Source: Rhea pennata
Taxonomy: Eukaryota; Chordata; Aves; Rheiformes; Rheidae
NCBI RefSeq assembly: GCF_028389875.1
Contig: NC_084687.1
Coordinates: 2,764,157 to 2,828,156, forward strand
Length of the DNA stretch: 64,000 bases
Direction: 5' to 3'
The notes under the pieces are model-generated. The model was not told where the DNA came from. It did not search any database and saw only the letters and a program-made list of their open reading frames with translations. This document shows positions 9,001 to 19,072 of the stretch, in pieces; within the stretch, counting starts at the first letter, position 1, and the number at the start of each line of letters is the position of its first letter. The translations under genes and the position numbers were made by a program.

Positions 9001-11967
9001 GCACCTCCGGGAGGGCTTTGCCCTCCCTGCGCGGGAGTGGCGCGGCGGCCGCGGGGAGCCCAGCAAAGCCAAGCGGCCTCGGACCGAGGTCCGGGCGCTG
9101 TCGGCTCCCTGGAGGAGCCAAACAGAGCATCCGGGCTTGCCCCAGCGAAGGGGGGGGGGGGGGAATGAGGCAGGGACCCAGCACGCGGGGTGGGAGAGCT
9201 CGGGGGGCAGCCTGGGAGGGGGACAGGAACTTCATGCAAGAGGCAAACAAGCTGAAAATCCTGTTTTTCTACCCTGTTTTCACCCCTGTGGGGCACTAGC
9301 TCTGCCATAGGGCTCGTGGCAGGTGGAGACCCCCAGCCTTCACCTCCGCAGAGGCACCAGGGGCCCGGTCCTGCCGAGCGGCAGGATCAGGCCACCGCCG
9401 GGCCCCGGGGACCCTGCAGCGCTTCGAGGCTGTTTCTCGGGGCTTTCTCTCCCAGCGAGGGAGGAAATCGCCTCCTTCGGGACGGTTCCTCTTCCCTGGC
9501 CTGTTACCGCCACGTCCCAGCCCCAGGCACCCGCTCGGCGCTCTGCACCCCGTGGCAGCGATCAGCCCTCAAAGCCGCCTTTTTCCAGACTTTCCTCTTT
9601 CATTTTCGGTTGCTTCCTAATTAAGGCAATTTGGGGTTACTACGTGCAGCCGAGAGCAGAGGTGCAGCTGCTTTGAATTAATGGGAAAATGTTATCTCCG
9701 GGCGAGTTTGAGGGGCGATTGCTCCCTTCGCTGCTGGTACCAACCAATTTTTGTGTCCCAGTGGTGGGTAATGGCAGAGAGGCTGTGGCTGCTTTGCCAT
9801 TTCCTCCCCGTTTTGTCTTCCGAAAGGCTTCGCTGGACCAGCCCCGGGTTACAGCCAGGCCAGAGGGATTTTAACGACAAAAACAACTAAGCTGATCCAG
9901 AGCAAAGCCCCAAAGCAAGCAAAAAAAAAAAAAAAAAAAAAAAAGCAAAAAAGAAAGAAAGAAAAAGCCGATGCACGAATCGGTCCGATAAACGCGTTGG
10001 GTTTGTTTTTTCCCCCTGTTTCAAAGGCTACGCGCCATGTCTCCGAGCGACCCGCGGGTTTCGGCGTTGGAGACAAATAAATAAATGGCCAGAAAGAAGG
10101 AGAAGGCAGGAAGGGTGCAGGATACAGGCGTGTAGCTAAATAAACATAGAGCTGTGAGGGGACAAAGTGGATGGGAAAGCGGAAGACAGTGATAATCCCC
10201 CCCCAACCGATACCCCCTAAAAGATTTTGCAGCGCTGGTGAAGTTAGCAGCTGGGGACCAGCTGTACAGTTACTGGGTTAAACGGGAGGGGAGAGGAGAC
10301 CTCAAGGGGATCGTTATCGAAGGGACGGGGCACGGAGCGGGCTGGCGGAGGACGCGGAGGCGCCGGCGGCGCCCATCGCCGTGGCCGCGGGGCTCGGGCA
10401 GCAGGTAAGCGCAGCGGCGGAGCGGGCCCGGCCCCGGCGCTACCTGCTTTCCGCCGCCCTGCCGAGCCGAGCCGAGCCGAGCCGGCCCCACCTGGTTCCC
10501 ATTACCCCGCGGCTATCGCGTTTTTTTTTGTTTTGTTTTGTGTTTTTTTTTAATATATTAAAAAATAGGAGAAAGGGTGGGGGGATAAAATGCCCGTGAG
10601 ACGGGCGAGCTCCGCGGACCGGGCCGGAGGGTCCGGGCCGAGGGCGGCCGGGAGCGGGGCGCGGAGCCGCGGCGGCGGCTGGGAGCCCCGGGCCCGGGCA
10701 GCGCTTCGCTGCCGGCGGTTCCCGGCGCTGCCCGGCCGCAGCCCCGCTCGCTGCCGGCGGCTTCGCTTTTTTTTAGTTTTTTTTTTTTTCTCCCTTTTCT
10801 TTCTCTCTCTTCCCCCCCCTCCCCAAAGTTTTTTCCTCCGCCGAGGTACGGCGACGTCTCCCGGCCGCGGGCTGCCGCCCGTCGGGAGCCGCCGCTCTTC
10901 TCGCCGGGGAGCCGCGGGGCCGGGCCCGGGGTCCTGCGGCAATGCCGGGGTGGAGGGGAGGGCTAAAGCCGGTGGGGGGCCGGGACGGGGCGGTTTGTGT
11001 CGCGGGGTGAGTCCGCCGCCGTCCCGACACGCGCGACAGCAGAGTGCCCGGCGGCCGCCGGCCCGAGCCTCTCCCCCACTTCTTTCTTCCCCCTTCTGCT
11101 TTCCTCTTTTCCTCTCTTTTTTTTTTTTATTTTTTTTTTGGGGGGGGTGGAGGGGGGAAGGAGCCCTGCAGTACCCCGGGGAGCCTGGCAGCCCCAGTGC
11201 CGTGCGCGCACTGCCCGGGACCGCCGGCTCCTCCGCGCCCCTGCGGAGCTCGGGCCGTGCCGCGACAGCAGGCGCGTCGGGAGGGTGGTCGGCGAGGGGG
11301 GCGGTTTGGAGGGGGCCGCAGGGAGGTTTTGAGGTTGAGGCTGTGGCACGGTGAGGACGGGCTGGAGCCCGGGAGGCCCCGTCGGGCTGCCCCGTTCCCG
11401 GCCCGGCTGCTGCACAGTGCCGGCACGGGTGGCGGAGCCGGGACCCTCGGGGGCAGCCCCGGCGCGGTGTCCCAGACCCCCCCCCCAAATGTCTGTCGCA
11501 GTCTCCGAGGGGGCCCTGCCACCCCTCGCCGCGCTGGCGGGCAGGATCAGGCCCTTCCCCGTGCAGGAGCCTGGCCCCGGCTTCGCCTTTGCGAGCAGCC
11601 GCCCCTGCAAAGTCGGGGGCAGAAAGATGGGACAGAGAAGGAGGGGAAAGCAGAAGGGGCCAGGAAGGGGGTGGCAGCACCCCCAGCTCCCCCCATCCAC
11701 CCCACCGCCCGCCCCAGTACCTGCAGCCCCGGCGGCGTAGAAGGGCTTCCCGCTGATGGCCGTGGTGAGGGGACCCGGGCCGGCGGCCCCCAGGAACCGG
11801 GGCTCTGCCTTCTCCGGGGGGCAGCGGGCCAGGCGGGGGCTGAGCGGCGGCGGGTGCCCAGGGGGGCCCGGCAGGCCGGCCCCGAAGGTGCCGGGGGCTC
11901 GCGGCGGCTCCGGAGGGAGCCGGGTCCGGCGACCCGGGGGGAAGGCCGGACAGCCCCGCGCCTCCAT
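5582..11967 (-). CDS. ALX3: ALX3, aristaless-like paired-type homeodomain transcription factor
   Basis: Nuclear DNA-binding protein of the Alx family, active in frontonasal and limb mesenchyme; human loss causes frontorhiny (family knowledge). Four minus-strand exons (11967-11721, 8030-7729, 6607-6545, 5860-5582) join in phase 1, 0, 0 into a 296-residue frame; human is about 343. The start MEARGCPAF resembles human MDPEHCAPF. The homeodomain spans about residues 138-197 with the helix-3 motif [14 protein letters not shown] (Q50, N51) and is essentially identical to mammalian ALX3. The C-terminal OAR-type motif ([14 protein letters not shown] then LLSWTT, residues 275-296) is ALX3-like; ALX4 ends differently. 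Gene order with STRIP1 and SLC6A17 supports orthology. Oddity: exon 3 ends at GKIQE, so about 22 residues present in mammals are missing. GC content is extreme. Confidence 0.92.
5861..6544 (-). other. ALX3: ALX3 intron 3
   Basis: A 684-bp intron. It holds the CA/TA/TG microsatellite at 5986-6080. At its 5' end (6521-6544) it holds a relict of formerly coding exon 3 sequence. Confidence 0.8.
5986..6080. repeat. Compound (TA)n(CA)n(TA)n(TG)n(TA)n microsatellite
   Basis: Alternating purine-pyrimidine blocks, with CA-rich and TG-rich parts partly complementary to each other, inside ALX3 intron 3. Confidence 0.88.
6545..6607 (-). CDS. ALX3: ALX3 coding exon 3 (end of homeodomain), shortened
   Basis: The acceptor is cttccctccag. 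The 21 codons [21 protein letters not shown] complete homeodomain helix 3. The donor CAGGAG/GTGAGA is a very good consensus and keeps phase 0 with exon 4. In mammalian ALX1, ALX3 and ALX4 this exon continues for about 22 more residues. An unspliced read-through would end at a stop near 6440. Confidence 0.87.
6608..7728 (-). other. ALX3: ALX3 intron 2
   Basis: A 1.1-kb GC-rich intron interrupting the homeobox between VQ and VWF, the usual position in Alx/paired-type genes. No repeat or ORF of note. Confidence 0.85.
7729..8030 (-). CDS. ALX3: ALX3 coding exon 2 (N-terminal three quarters of homeodomain)
   Basis: The acceptor is tgcccccgcag and the donor CTGCAG/GTACGG. After two bases completing a glycine codon it encodes 100 residues. 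A poorly conserved Ala/Gly/Pro-rich part comes first, then [16 protein letters not shown] through [18 protein letters not shown] to ARVQ. The basic stretch before the homeodomain is typical of ALX3. Confidence 0.95.
9921..9944. repeat. Poly-A run (A24) with GAAA-rich tail
   Basis: Twenty-four A residues, then a short GAAA-type stretch to about 9965. No SINE body is recognisable next to it. Confidence 0.9.
10461..10483. repeat. Short (GCCGA)n tandem repeat
   Basis: Four to five copies of the pentamer gccga near the CpG-rich 5' part of ALX3 intron 1. Confidence 0.8.
11085..11150. repeat. Pyrimidine-rich tract ending in T-run and G-run
   Basis: A TC-rich tract, T runs, then a G run in ALX3 intron 1. 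Such junctions are often poorly assembled. Confidence 0.8.
11721..11967 (-). CDS. ALX3: ALX3 coding exon 1
   Basis: It starts at ATG 11967-11965 ([14 protein letters not shown]) and runs 82 codons plus one base to the donor GCTGCAG/GTACTG. The segment is Pro/Gly/Arg-rich and ends [13 protein letters not shown], where human has a similar GGHFYEGPAEA. An in-frame upstream ATG at about 12096 was not chosen, because the sequence before MEARGC is low-complexity and unlike ALX3. Confidence 0.8.
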
Positions 11968-12358
11968 GCCGCAGGTTGGAGGGGCCGGGGGGGGGGGGCG
12001 GCCGATGGGGAGCGGATTTTGTGCGGGGCTGGGGAGGAGGGGGATGGTGCTGATGTGAAGGGAGGGATGGCCAAGCACCCCCCCCCCAACCCACACTCAC
12101 TTCCACCACTCCACAGCCAGTCACGTGTGTCCTCCCATCCACTTTATTAACCCTCTAACCCCAGTTCCCCCTCCCGCCCCGTCCCAAAGCAGGGCGCCGG
12201 GGTCCCTGTCCTGGGCAGCTCGGCAGGTCGGACAGCGCGAGAAGTCCCCTCCGCCTTTAAGGCGAGGGCTGCGGGGGGCGTCCCAGCCCTCCCCCCCCCC
12301 CCGCCTCTCCCCCCTGCCTGAGCTACAGGAAATGCCCAGGGCCCGCCCTTGATTTAAA
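11968..12358 (-). promoter_or_regulatory. ALX3: Probable ALX3 5' UTR and promoter
   Basis: CpG- and C-run-rich DNA upstream of the ALX3 ATG. On the minus strand a TTTAAA TATA-like box (12358-12353) is followed by GGGCGGGCC, an Sp1-type GC box. If used, transcription would start near 12325 with a 5' UTR of roughly 0.36 kb. Confidence 0.35.
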
Positions 12359-13985
12359 GCTTCACCCCCAGCTGCTATGTGCAGCTAGAATTCCCGGGGG
12401 GGGGGGCGGGAATCGTCCTCTTTCCCTGGTCTTTAGAGAGACGCTCCGGCGTTTTTCCCCGTCCCAGGCAGCTGGGACCCGTGAGCGGGTGGCTTTTCCC
12501 TCCCTGCGGCCGCGCAGAGGCCCGGGCAGTTTGTTTCGGGGATGACCGTGGCCCTGCGAAAAGGGGGAGCGCGGGGCCCCGTCCGCTCTGCGCTCCGTGG
12601 GCAGGACCCTCCTTGCCTCTCGCCCCCCCCCCACCTTGCCCCGGCCTCGCGCTTCCTGCCGTTCCCGCCGTCGAGGCTCTTTTTTATTTTTGCAGCGCTC
12701 CTGGCTTTGCTCCGCGCTATAGCTCCGGTTATTTTGCAAAGGGTCCTGCTTGCTCCGGCACCTTCCTGGCCTCGGGGGCGCAGGGTGCAGAGCTCCGTGC
12801 CGGCCCCACGGCAACGGGGCTGGCGTTGGCTTTGCGCGCGGAGGACGCGCGGCCCCGCGTGCCCGGGGGGGTCGTATCCTGCTCCGGTGCGCACAGGGCC
12901 AGGATCTCCGGATTCGGTCTGGGCCGTGGGGTCATTCCCTCCCTGAATTTTTCTGTTTCGCTTTTCTGCTCCTCCGTGCCGATCCGCTTTGGATCCGCTT
13001 GCTTCGGAGGCAACACGGGGGCAGCGGGGAAGCGAGGCCGAGAGAAACTCCCCTTCGAGGCGGCGGCGCTGACTGGCAGCCCCGGCTGCTCCTGGCTTTT
13101 CCGGCAGCTCTCTGCCCTGGGGCAGCTCTGCCCACGGCCTCTCCAGGGCCCAGGCATTTTGCTCGGCTGCTAAACAGCTCTTGGGGGGTGGGTTAAGTGC
13201 AAAATGATTGGGGACAGGTTTGGGGATTCAAAGGCTTGGTGTTAGACCGGAAAAGATCAACGTCAAAGCAGGGAGTAGACAGCAAGCGCAGAGGAACGAG
13301 CACCTATCAAGGCAGAGGGGTGCTGCTTTACGCCTCCCTTTGCTGCTCCCCCAATGCACGGCACAGACCCCGGCTTCCACCGACCCCGGGGCACCGTCTG
13401 GCGCAAAAAGATTTGGAGGGGAAAAAAAGAAAAAAAAAAAAAACCCTGCAGGTAATTATTGAGAGACTGAAAGTCGTTGATGTTTTGGCGATGTTGGGAT
13501 AGCAACAGCCCGGATCCGATTCTGGTTTTCCCCCTTTTCTTCTTCTCTTCGGAAGAGCCGGGATCTGCGGCGCCTCTGTCCCCTCCCTCTGCAAACTTGC
13601 TCGGGTGGTGCAAAACCCAGGGGAGATACCCGGAGAAGCCGGAGCGGGGCCGATGTGCCCGCCGCTAATGACGCTCCGTCTCCCTGCTAATTATTCCCTC
13701 TTTCCCGTACCCCTCTGCCCTGCCGCCTGGGAACTGTAGCTGCTCGGGGGAGACACGTTTGCAAAATAAAAATAAAAATAAAGAAAATAATAGTTGCTGG
13801 ATTTTTATTCTGGGCTCAGGCTCGTTCTGGCACAGAGTCCCGGCGGCAGCCCCGCGCCCCCTCCTCGCCCGGCGCCCGCGCCGGTTCCCTCCGAGTCCCG
13901 CTCCGCATGCAGCCCTTCCCTGGTGCTTCCCCTTCCCCGCAGCTGGCGTTGCCGAGATTTTTTTTTTTTTTTTTTTCCTTTTTAG
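12359..13985. other. ALX3 upstream CpG-rich DNA
   Basis: GC-rich upstream flank with a G-run near 12396 and A-runs near 13420-13443. Around 13665-13700 the sequence has two homeodomain-type cores (gctaatgacg and gctaattatt). No coding exon recognised. Confidence 0.5.
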
Positions 13986-14162
13986 ACTCTCTGCGGCTCG
14001 CTGCATGTTGTAAATTATTGCTAAATAGGGACTATAAGGCCTCAGGCACGCAGCAAGTCATTAAGTGTTATTAAACATAGCATAACTCCTGTAAAGGCTT
14101 ATTGGTTTCAGCGTAGCTCTCCAAGTTTTACTGCTGGCATTTAAGGAGTTGTAATAGCAGCG
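13986..14162. promoter_or_regulatory. Candidate conserved non-coding element, ALX3 upstream
   Basis: An AT-rich island of about 170 bp in GC-rich surroundings, with gtaaattattgc, cattaagtgttattaaac and gcataactcc. Its mixed composition without simple repeats resembles vertebrate enhancer cores. Conservation cannot be tested here. Confidence 0.35.
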
Positions 14163-15535
14163 GGATGAGTGCCGTCGGGGCTTCGCCGGGGCCGGGGGCG
14201 TGCGGGGCCGGGCAGGATGGTTTGGGAGGTGCTGTTTTTCTGGGCAGGAGCCCGTCGCTGCCCTCCGCCCCGGGATTTTCTTGCGCCAAATGGATCACGG
14301 CGAAAGGCCTGCAAAGTGCCCCGGGAGGACCCCAGCGGGGCGCCCTGCGTGCAACCAAACATTTTCTGCTTTCCGTCTCTCTCTCTTGCTTACCGGGAAG
14401 CGAGGATTTTTTTTTTTCTTTTCCTCCCTTCAAATCCCGTTGGCTTGTCTGGCTGGGATGCTCGAACACCGAGAGCGGCTTGGAGCTGCCTCTCTTCCTC
14501 TGGGATCACGAGATGTCACCAAAGCGCTCAGCAGGCGTCCGGGAGGATTTGCGTAGTTTTGCGGCTTGGAGGAAGATCCCTGCAGAAGCAAGACCTGCAA
14601 AGTTACCGAGGGCTTTGGAAAAGCTCTCACGGCATGGAGGAGTCCTTCACCCCCAGGACCAGGATCCTCCTGCTCCAAGGACGCTTTTTTTCCCCCCCCC
14701 CCTTTTCTTTTCCCTGTCTCCTTCAGGATTTCTGGTCCCTCCCTCCGAAGGTGCTGGGCTCCACCAGCCCCATCACCCACCCGAGCCAGGAGGTGCCCGA
14801 GGCCTGAGCGACCCCTCGGCTCCCGTGGGCCGAGCAGCGGGAGGGGACGGCCGCCCCGATCCCCTTGGTTGGTGCCAGCCTGCAGCGAGTCTCTGTTTTC
14901 CGTCCCCGCGGCGGGTGCGCTGTGAGCAAGTCTCCGAGGGCAGGCGAGGGCCACGGTCCAGCCAACGAGCTTTTCCTCAAGGGATTTTGTTTTTGTTTTC
15001 CCTGGACAATCTGCAGTTTGGGAAGCAATCGAGTTCCTGGGAGCCTGCTGAGAAGAAGCTGCAACTTCCTCTTGGAAGCCCGGAGGCGGCTCGGTTCAGC
15101 TCTGGCTCCTCTGTTTCGCTGTCGAGGTCTGGGGACCGCTGTCCTCCTGGTGACACGGGACAACGTTAGCTACCAAAGCACCCTCCATCCCATGGCATCC
15201 CTGGCTGTGCCGGGCAATCGGCGAGCGAGCAGCAGGACCTGAGCTTGGAGGCTGTTCTCCAGCCCAGTTGCTCGTCTCACTACCCAGGTCTTTTCCTCGG
15301 CGTGGAGAAACACCGTGGTTGGGAGAGGGCAGCTGGGGCGAGATGATGAAGGCCCAAGAGGTGGGGGACCGGGGAGGACGTGGGGCTCGGCTGGCCACGC
15401 TGGCTGCTCTTCTGGTTGTGTTTCCACCACCGGGCTGAGCCCTGGGCTCATCTGGGCTCTGTGCCCATCTAACGCCCAGCTGAGATTTATCCCCAACTGG
15501 TTTATACCCCGTGCTGGGTGCCAACATGAGCTTCC
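14163..15535. other. Gene-free stretch upstream of ALX3
   Basis: GC-rich DNA with T and C runs (about 14407-14420 and 14685-14702). The 334-codon open frame here is a composition effect with no recognisable protein. Confidence 0.6.
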
Positions 15536-15554
15536 AGTTTACGGCTCGGGCAGG

Positions 15555-15640
15555 TCCCTGTGTCTCACTGAGGTGCAGTTTTCTCCTCCGTAAGGTGGAA
15601 AAAATAATCCGAGCCCAGCGGGATAGCGCCGTGGGAAACG
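15555..15640 (-). repeat. MIR-like SINE fragment
   Basis: The stretch tctcactgaggtgcagttttctcctccgtaaggtggaaaaaataat follows the reverse-strand MIR core (tgcctcagtttcctcatctgtaaaatggg) with an old insertion. Confidence 0.5.
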
Positions 15641-16129
15641 TGTGTGTGCGGTGCGTGCGCGTGGGCCTTCCCCGCGCGCCCGCGGCCGGGCGCGGATCCG
15701 CTCCCAGCGCCTCGGCCTTTCGCCGAGCTCCTCCCTGGCCTTTTGGTCGAGTTTTACAGCGAAGGGTTTAGCCTCTTCCCTAGCAAACATTATTATTATT
15801 ATTTTTAATGCATCTCCAGCCTTGCTTTGCTCAGATCAAACAGCAGCCCCTCTCTAAAGGGGCGGTGGTAAATTTTCCGTTTTCCAAGTGCCCATAAAAC
15901 TGCAGGAAAAAAAAAAAAAACCCCTCTCGGGCAACCTTATGACAGCAAAGGGAATCCGCTCCTTTGCTTGCCCTTTTTTTTTTTTTTTTGCTAAAACAGC
16001 AGTGAGGCTGCAGCTTCGATCCTCAGCCCTTGCTTGTCTGCACGTCCCCCTCGGCCTCAAAAATATCCCAGAAAATCCTGCGATTTCAGGACGCCTGAGC
16101 TGGACGCTGGTTGCAGAGCTCCGGCCAGC

Positions 16130-16560
16130 GCCCGCGCTGACGGCAGTGAAACGACTTTATTAATTCACCGGGGGAAATTTTCCTTGCGGAGCGTAATCCT
16201 GTTTCGCGTTACGCTGGGAGCGGGACGCGGAGCCGCTCGGACCGACGTAGCAGGAAATCCATCAGTTCCGCCGAGCCGAATCCAGATTTGGGGTTTAACG
16301 AGGCTGAGAAAGCACCTAATTATCCTGCTTTCGGTTCTCGCAAAGGAAGCGCAAACACAAACACGCTCCCATATATAATAATAATAATAATAAAATAATA
16401 TAATAATGCACGAATGCCGACAACGGTCTTTGTGTCGCGGACGCGCGCGTTGCCCGCGTAATCGTATAAACCCGTAAGCTGGTGCAGAAATGTTATGAGC
16501 TATTGCAGAAATGTTACCACCTATTTGCCTAACCCGGCAGAGCCGTATCGCGGCCGGGTA
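16130..16560. promoter_or_regulatory. Candidate regulatory block with 13-bp direct repeat
   Basis: A mixed AT/CpG block with tttattaattcacc, an (ATA)n run at 16374-16405, and TGCAGAAATGTTA occurring twice (16483-16495 and 16504-16516). Confidence 0.3.
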
Positions 16561-17470
16561 CGTGCGTTGCGCTGACCCATGCATCCCCCCACCGATGGCA
16601 ATGGTACTTTTATTTATTTATTTATTTATTTTCCAGGCGTATTTGCGGAAAACTGCAGTTTTGGGGGAGTTTCTTGCGGTTGTTTTTCAAAAAAAAAAAG
16701 TGTTTCGCCCTGGCAGCGCTTTCGCGGCGACGCCTCTGAGCTGCGGCCAAGCGCGCCGTTAAGTTAACGACGGCAGTAGCGAGCGAGGGACCGCGATCCG
16801 GGAAAGCAAGCCGCGTTCGCTGCAGACTGAAGCAAACGCTGCGGCAAAGCCGGGCTGAACTGCTTTTGTTTTCGTTTGCATTTCGTGTAGATAAATTGGG
16901 TAGGGGGGAGGAAAAAAAAAACCAAAACCAATATTTTGGCTCGATTCAGAGCAATGTCAAAACTAGCAGTTCTCTGCAGCTGCCAAATTAAAAAAAGGAA
17001 AATAAAAAAGGAGAAGCATTTGCAAAGCGCTTTTGAGATGCAACGGCCTCCGGACGAGCTACCCGAGCGGCTCGCGGCGCCTTCGCGGGCTTCGAGCCGC
17101 GCTGCTCGGGGCTGGTTTGCGCTTTAATGAGGCCGGATTTGTGCTCGTGCAAAATGAGGAGTCGGTGGGGATACGGGGGTGGGGGGGGGGGTTGGGGGAG
17201 GATTATTTCGGGCTGCTTTGGAAAGGGTTTGGGGAGTTCAGGTCCTTCGCGGCGCTCCCAAACTAAAAAGAAAAAAAAAAGAAAGAAAAACTAAAACTAA
17301 AAAAAAAAAAAAATTAAAAGTAATAAAAAAGGGGTTGAAAGGAGGGCCGGGAGCGCGCGCCAGCGAAGGCCCTGCTTCCCCGGCTGCAGACGGCCCCGAG
17401 AAACCCGGAAAGCCCCCGGGGGCCGCGGAGCCGGGCTGGACGAAGCCCTGGCCCTCTCCTGGGGGACGGC
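16561..17470. other. Gene-free stretch
   Basis: Includes a TTTA tetranucleotide run (about 16608-16630), a G-run near 17178-17193 and A-rich runs (about 17266-17330). No exon recognised. Confidence 0.6.
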
Positions 17471-17474
17471 CGGG

Positions 17475-17790
17475 TTGATTCGCCTTGTGCCCTAACGAGC
17501 CGTTTCCAGAGCCCCAGTAAATTATACGCACCAGGACAGGAGAAATCTTGCTCCGTAAATCAGGGCCGCGGCGGACAAGTGCTGCCTGCGCCGTTATCCT
17601 GGCGAGCGGCGGTTCGGAGAGCCCAGGTATCGCCTCCTCCTGTGCAAAATCCCAATAAATCTGGGAGTAATCATTCCCGACAGAGAGGCAGGAAAGCACC
17701 GGAAAACATTTTCTGCCCTTAAAACCTAAGCGGAAAATTTACTGCAGGGAAAGGACGAGCTTTCTCCCGAGGGTCTGCAATAAACAGCGA
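17475..17790. promoter_or_regulatory. Candidate conserved non-coding element
   Basis: A complex, repeat-free stretch of about 300 bp with cagtaaattatacgc, cccaataaatctgggagtaatcattcccg and gaaaatttactgc. It stands out from the GC-rich, homopolymer-laden flanks. Confidence 0.3.
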
Positions 17791-19010
17791 TGCAAGCAGA
17801 GCCCCCTGCCCAGGGACAAATCCCCATCAGCCCCCCCCCGCCCCCCCGCCCGCAAAATCAGGGCAGAATTAATTTTTTGCGGGGGTGGGGGGGGGGGGGG
17901 GAAACGAGAAGGGAAAGAAAAAAAATAAATAAAGAGCCAACTGTCTTCAATTGCATCCCGAAAGGACGGCGAAATCTGAGCGGAGCCAACGTGCCGCCGG
18001 CCACCGCCTTCTGGTTTGCGTTTAGCTTTTGGGATGGGGAAGGGAGGGTGGGGGGGGGAGAGAGGAAAAAAAAATATATCCCCTTTTCCAAACCTTCCCC
18101 TTCCTTAAGGGGGAGATTTAGCGTATTAAGCGGCCGACACCTGAAAGCAATCGGCTCTGTTCGGTGGCCGGCGACGACGGGGGGAGCCGTCCCCGGGGGC
18201 TTCGGGGGGGGCCACGGCGAGTGGGCTGGTGCCCACCACCACCACCGGGTTTTTGCAAAGCCCCGGATGGGTCATGGCAGCCCCAAACCACTCCGGCGTC
18301 CTCCCCCCCGGGCTGCGTCCACCAAGCAGGGACGCTGGGAGGGACGTGGAGCGGGTCCAGGGAGCGGAGCGGTCGTGGGGGACGCCAGCGCCAGCGCCAG
18401 AGCACCCAAATCCGCTCCGGGCAGTGGTATCCCGTGACCAACCTGACCCCACCACCTTTATAATTTTCCTTACCACCATCCCAGCGGATGCTCTCCTTGC
18501 CGGGGTGGTGGGAAGAATCTGCTTTCACTCCATGGCCTTGGCTGTAGGCCTGGAGATAGGGCACCTTGCCTGTCTCCTGGGTTTCTTCCCACCTTCTGCC
18601 ATCGGTGCCTCATCTCCAGATCCCCAGTGCCCCGGTGCTCTGTCCCCACCGTGACCTCCCCTACCTGACCCGCACAGCGAAAGGTTTCCTCCTTGCTCAC
18701 CCAGCTCCGATAAGGAGAACCAGAAACAGCTTTGACCTTTCAACTGCAAATCTCCCCGTGAGGAGCCGTAAGCTGTTCCACATCTCAAAGGTCTCTTGAT
18801 CACACGCTAGGAAATAAAACTGTGCCACTGGTCTTTCAAGCAATTTTACCTCCCCCCCCCCCAAAAAAAAAAAAAAAAATCCCAGGCCCCCAGGAAATGC
18901 TCAGCTGAGGAGCATCGGGCAGTTTTACCCCTGCTGAGGAGCTGGTCCAGCATGTGCAACTTGTATAAGAGGAGCCCAAGGTTAATTGGGTGTCTGGAGC
19001 GATGGACCGG
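17791..19010. other. Gene-free stretch with homopolymer runs
   Basis: G-run at 17881-17902, A-runs near 17919 and 18066, and a C-run/A-run pair at 18853-18879. No gene signal. Confidence 0.6.
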
Positions 19011-19014
19011 CCAC

Positions 19015-19072
19015 CGGAGGGGAGGTGGAGGTGGAGGTGGAGGTGGTGGTGGTGGTGGTGGTGGTGGTGGTG
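19015..19072. repeat. (GGAGGT)n/(GGT)n microsatellite
   Basis: Hexamer GGAGGT units pass into about ten GGT triplets. The proline-rich minus-strand frame across it is an artefact. Confidence 0.93.

Larger units (their letters stand above)
8031..11720 (-). other. ALX3: ALX3 intron 1
   Basis: A 3.7-kb intron, with CpG-dense DNA at both ends. It includes a poly-A run (9921-9944), pyrimidine-rich tracts (about 10766-10826 and 11085-11150) and a less GC-rich patch at about 9590-9720 with ctaattaagg and gaattaatgg homeodomain-type sites that could be an intronic enhancer. Confidence 0.8.

Noticed and set aside
11968..12096. Upstream in-frame ATG for ALX3
   Set aside because: The extension is poly-proline low-complexity and the chosen start aligns with the mammalian N terminus.
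10550..12142. 530-codon minus-strand open frame
   Set aside because: It only crosses ALX3 exon 1 in a shifted frame and runs through poly-basic, poly-proline low-complexity translation of GC-rich and A/T-run DNA.
14165..15169. 334-codon plus-strand frame upstream of ALX3
   Set aside because: Low stop density from GC richness; no homology I recognise and a homopolymer-derived FFF/PPP composition.
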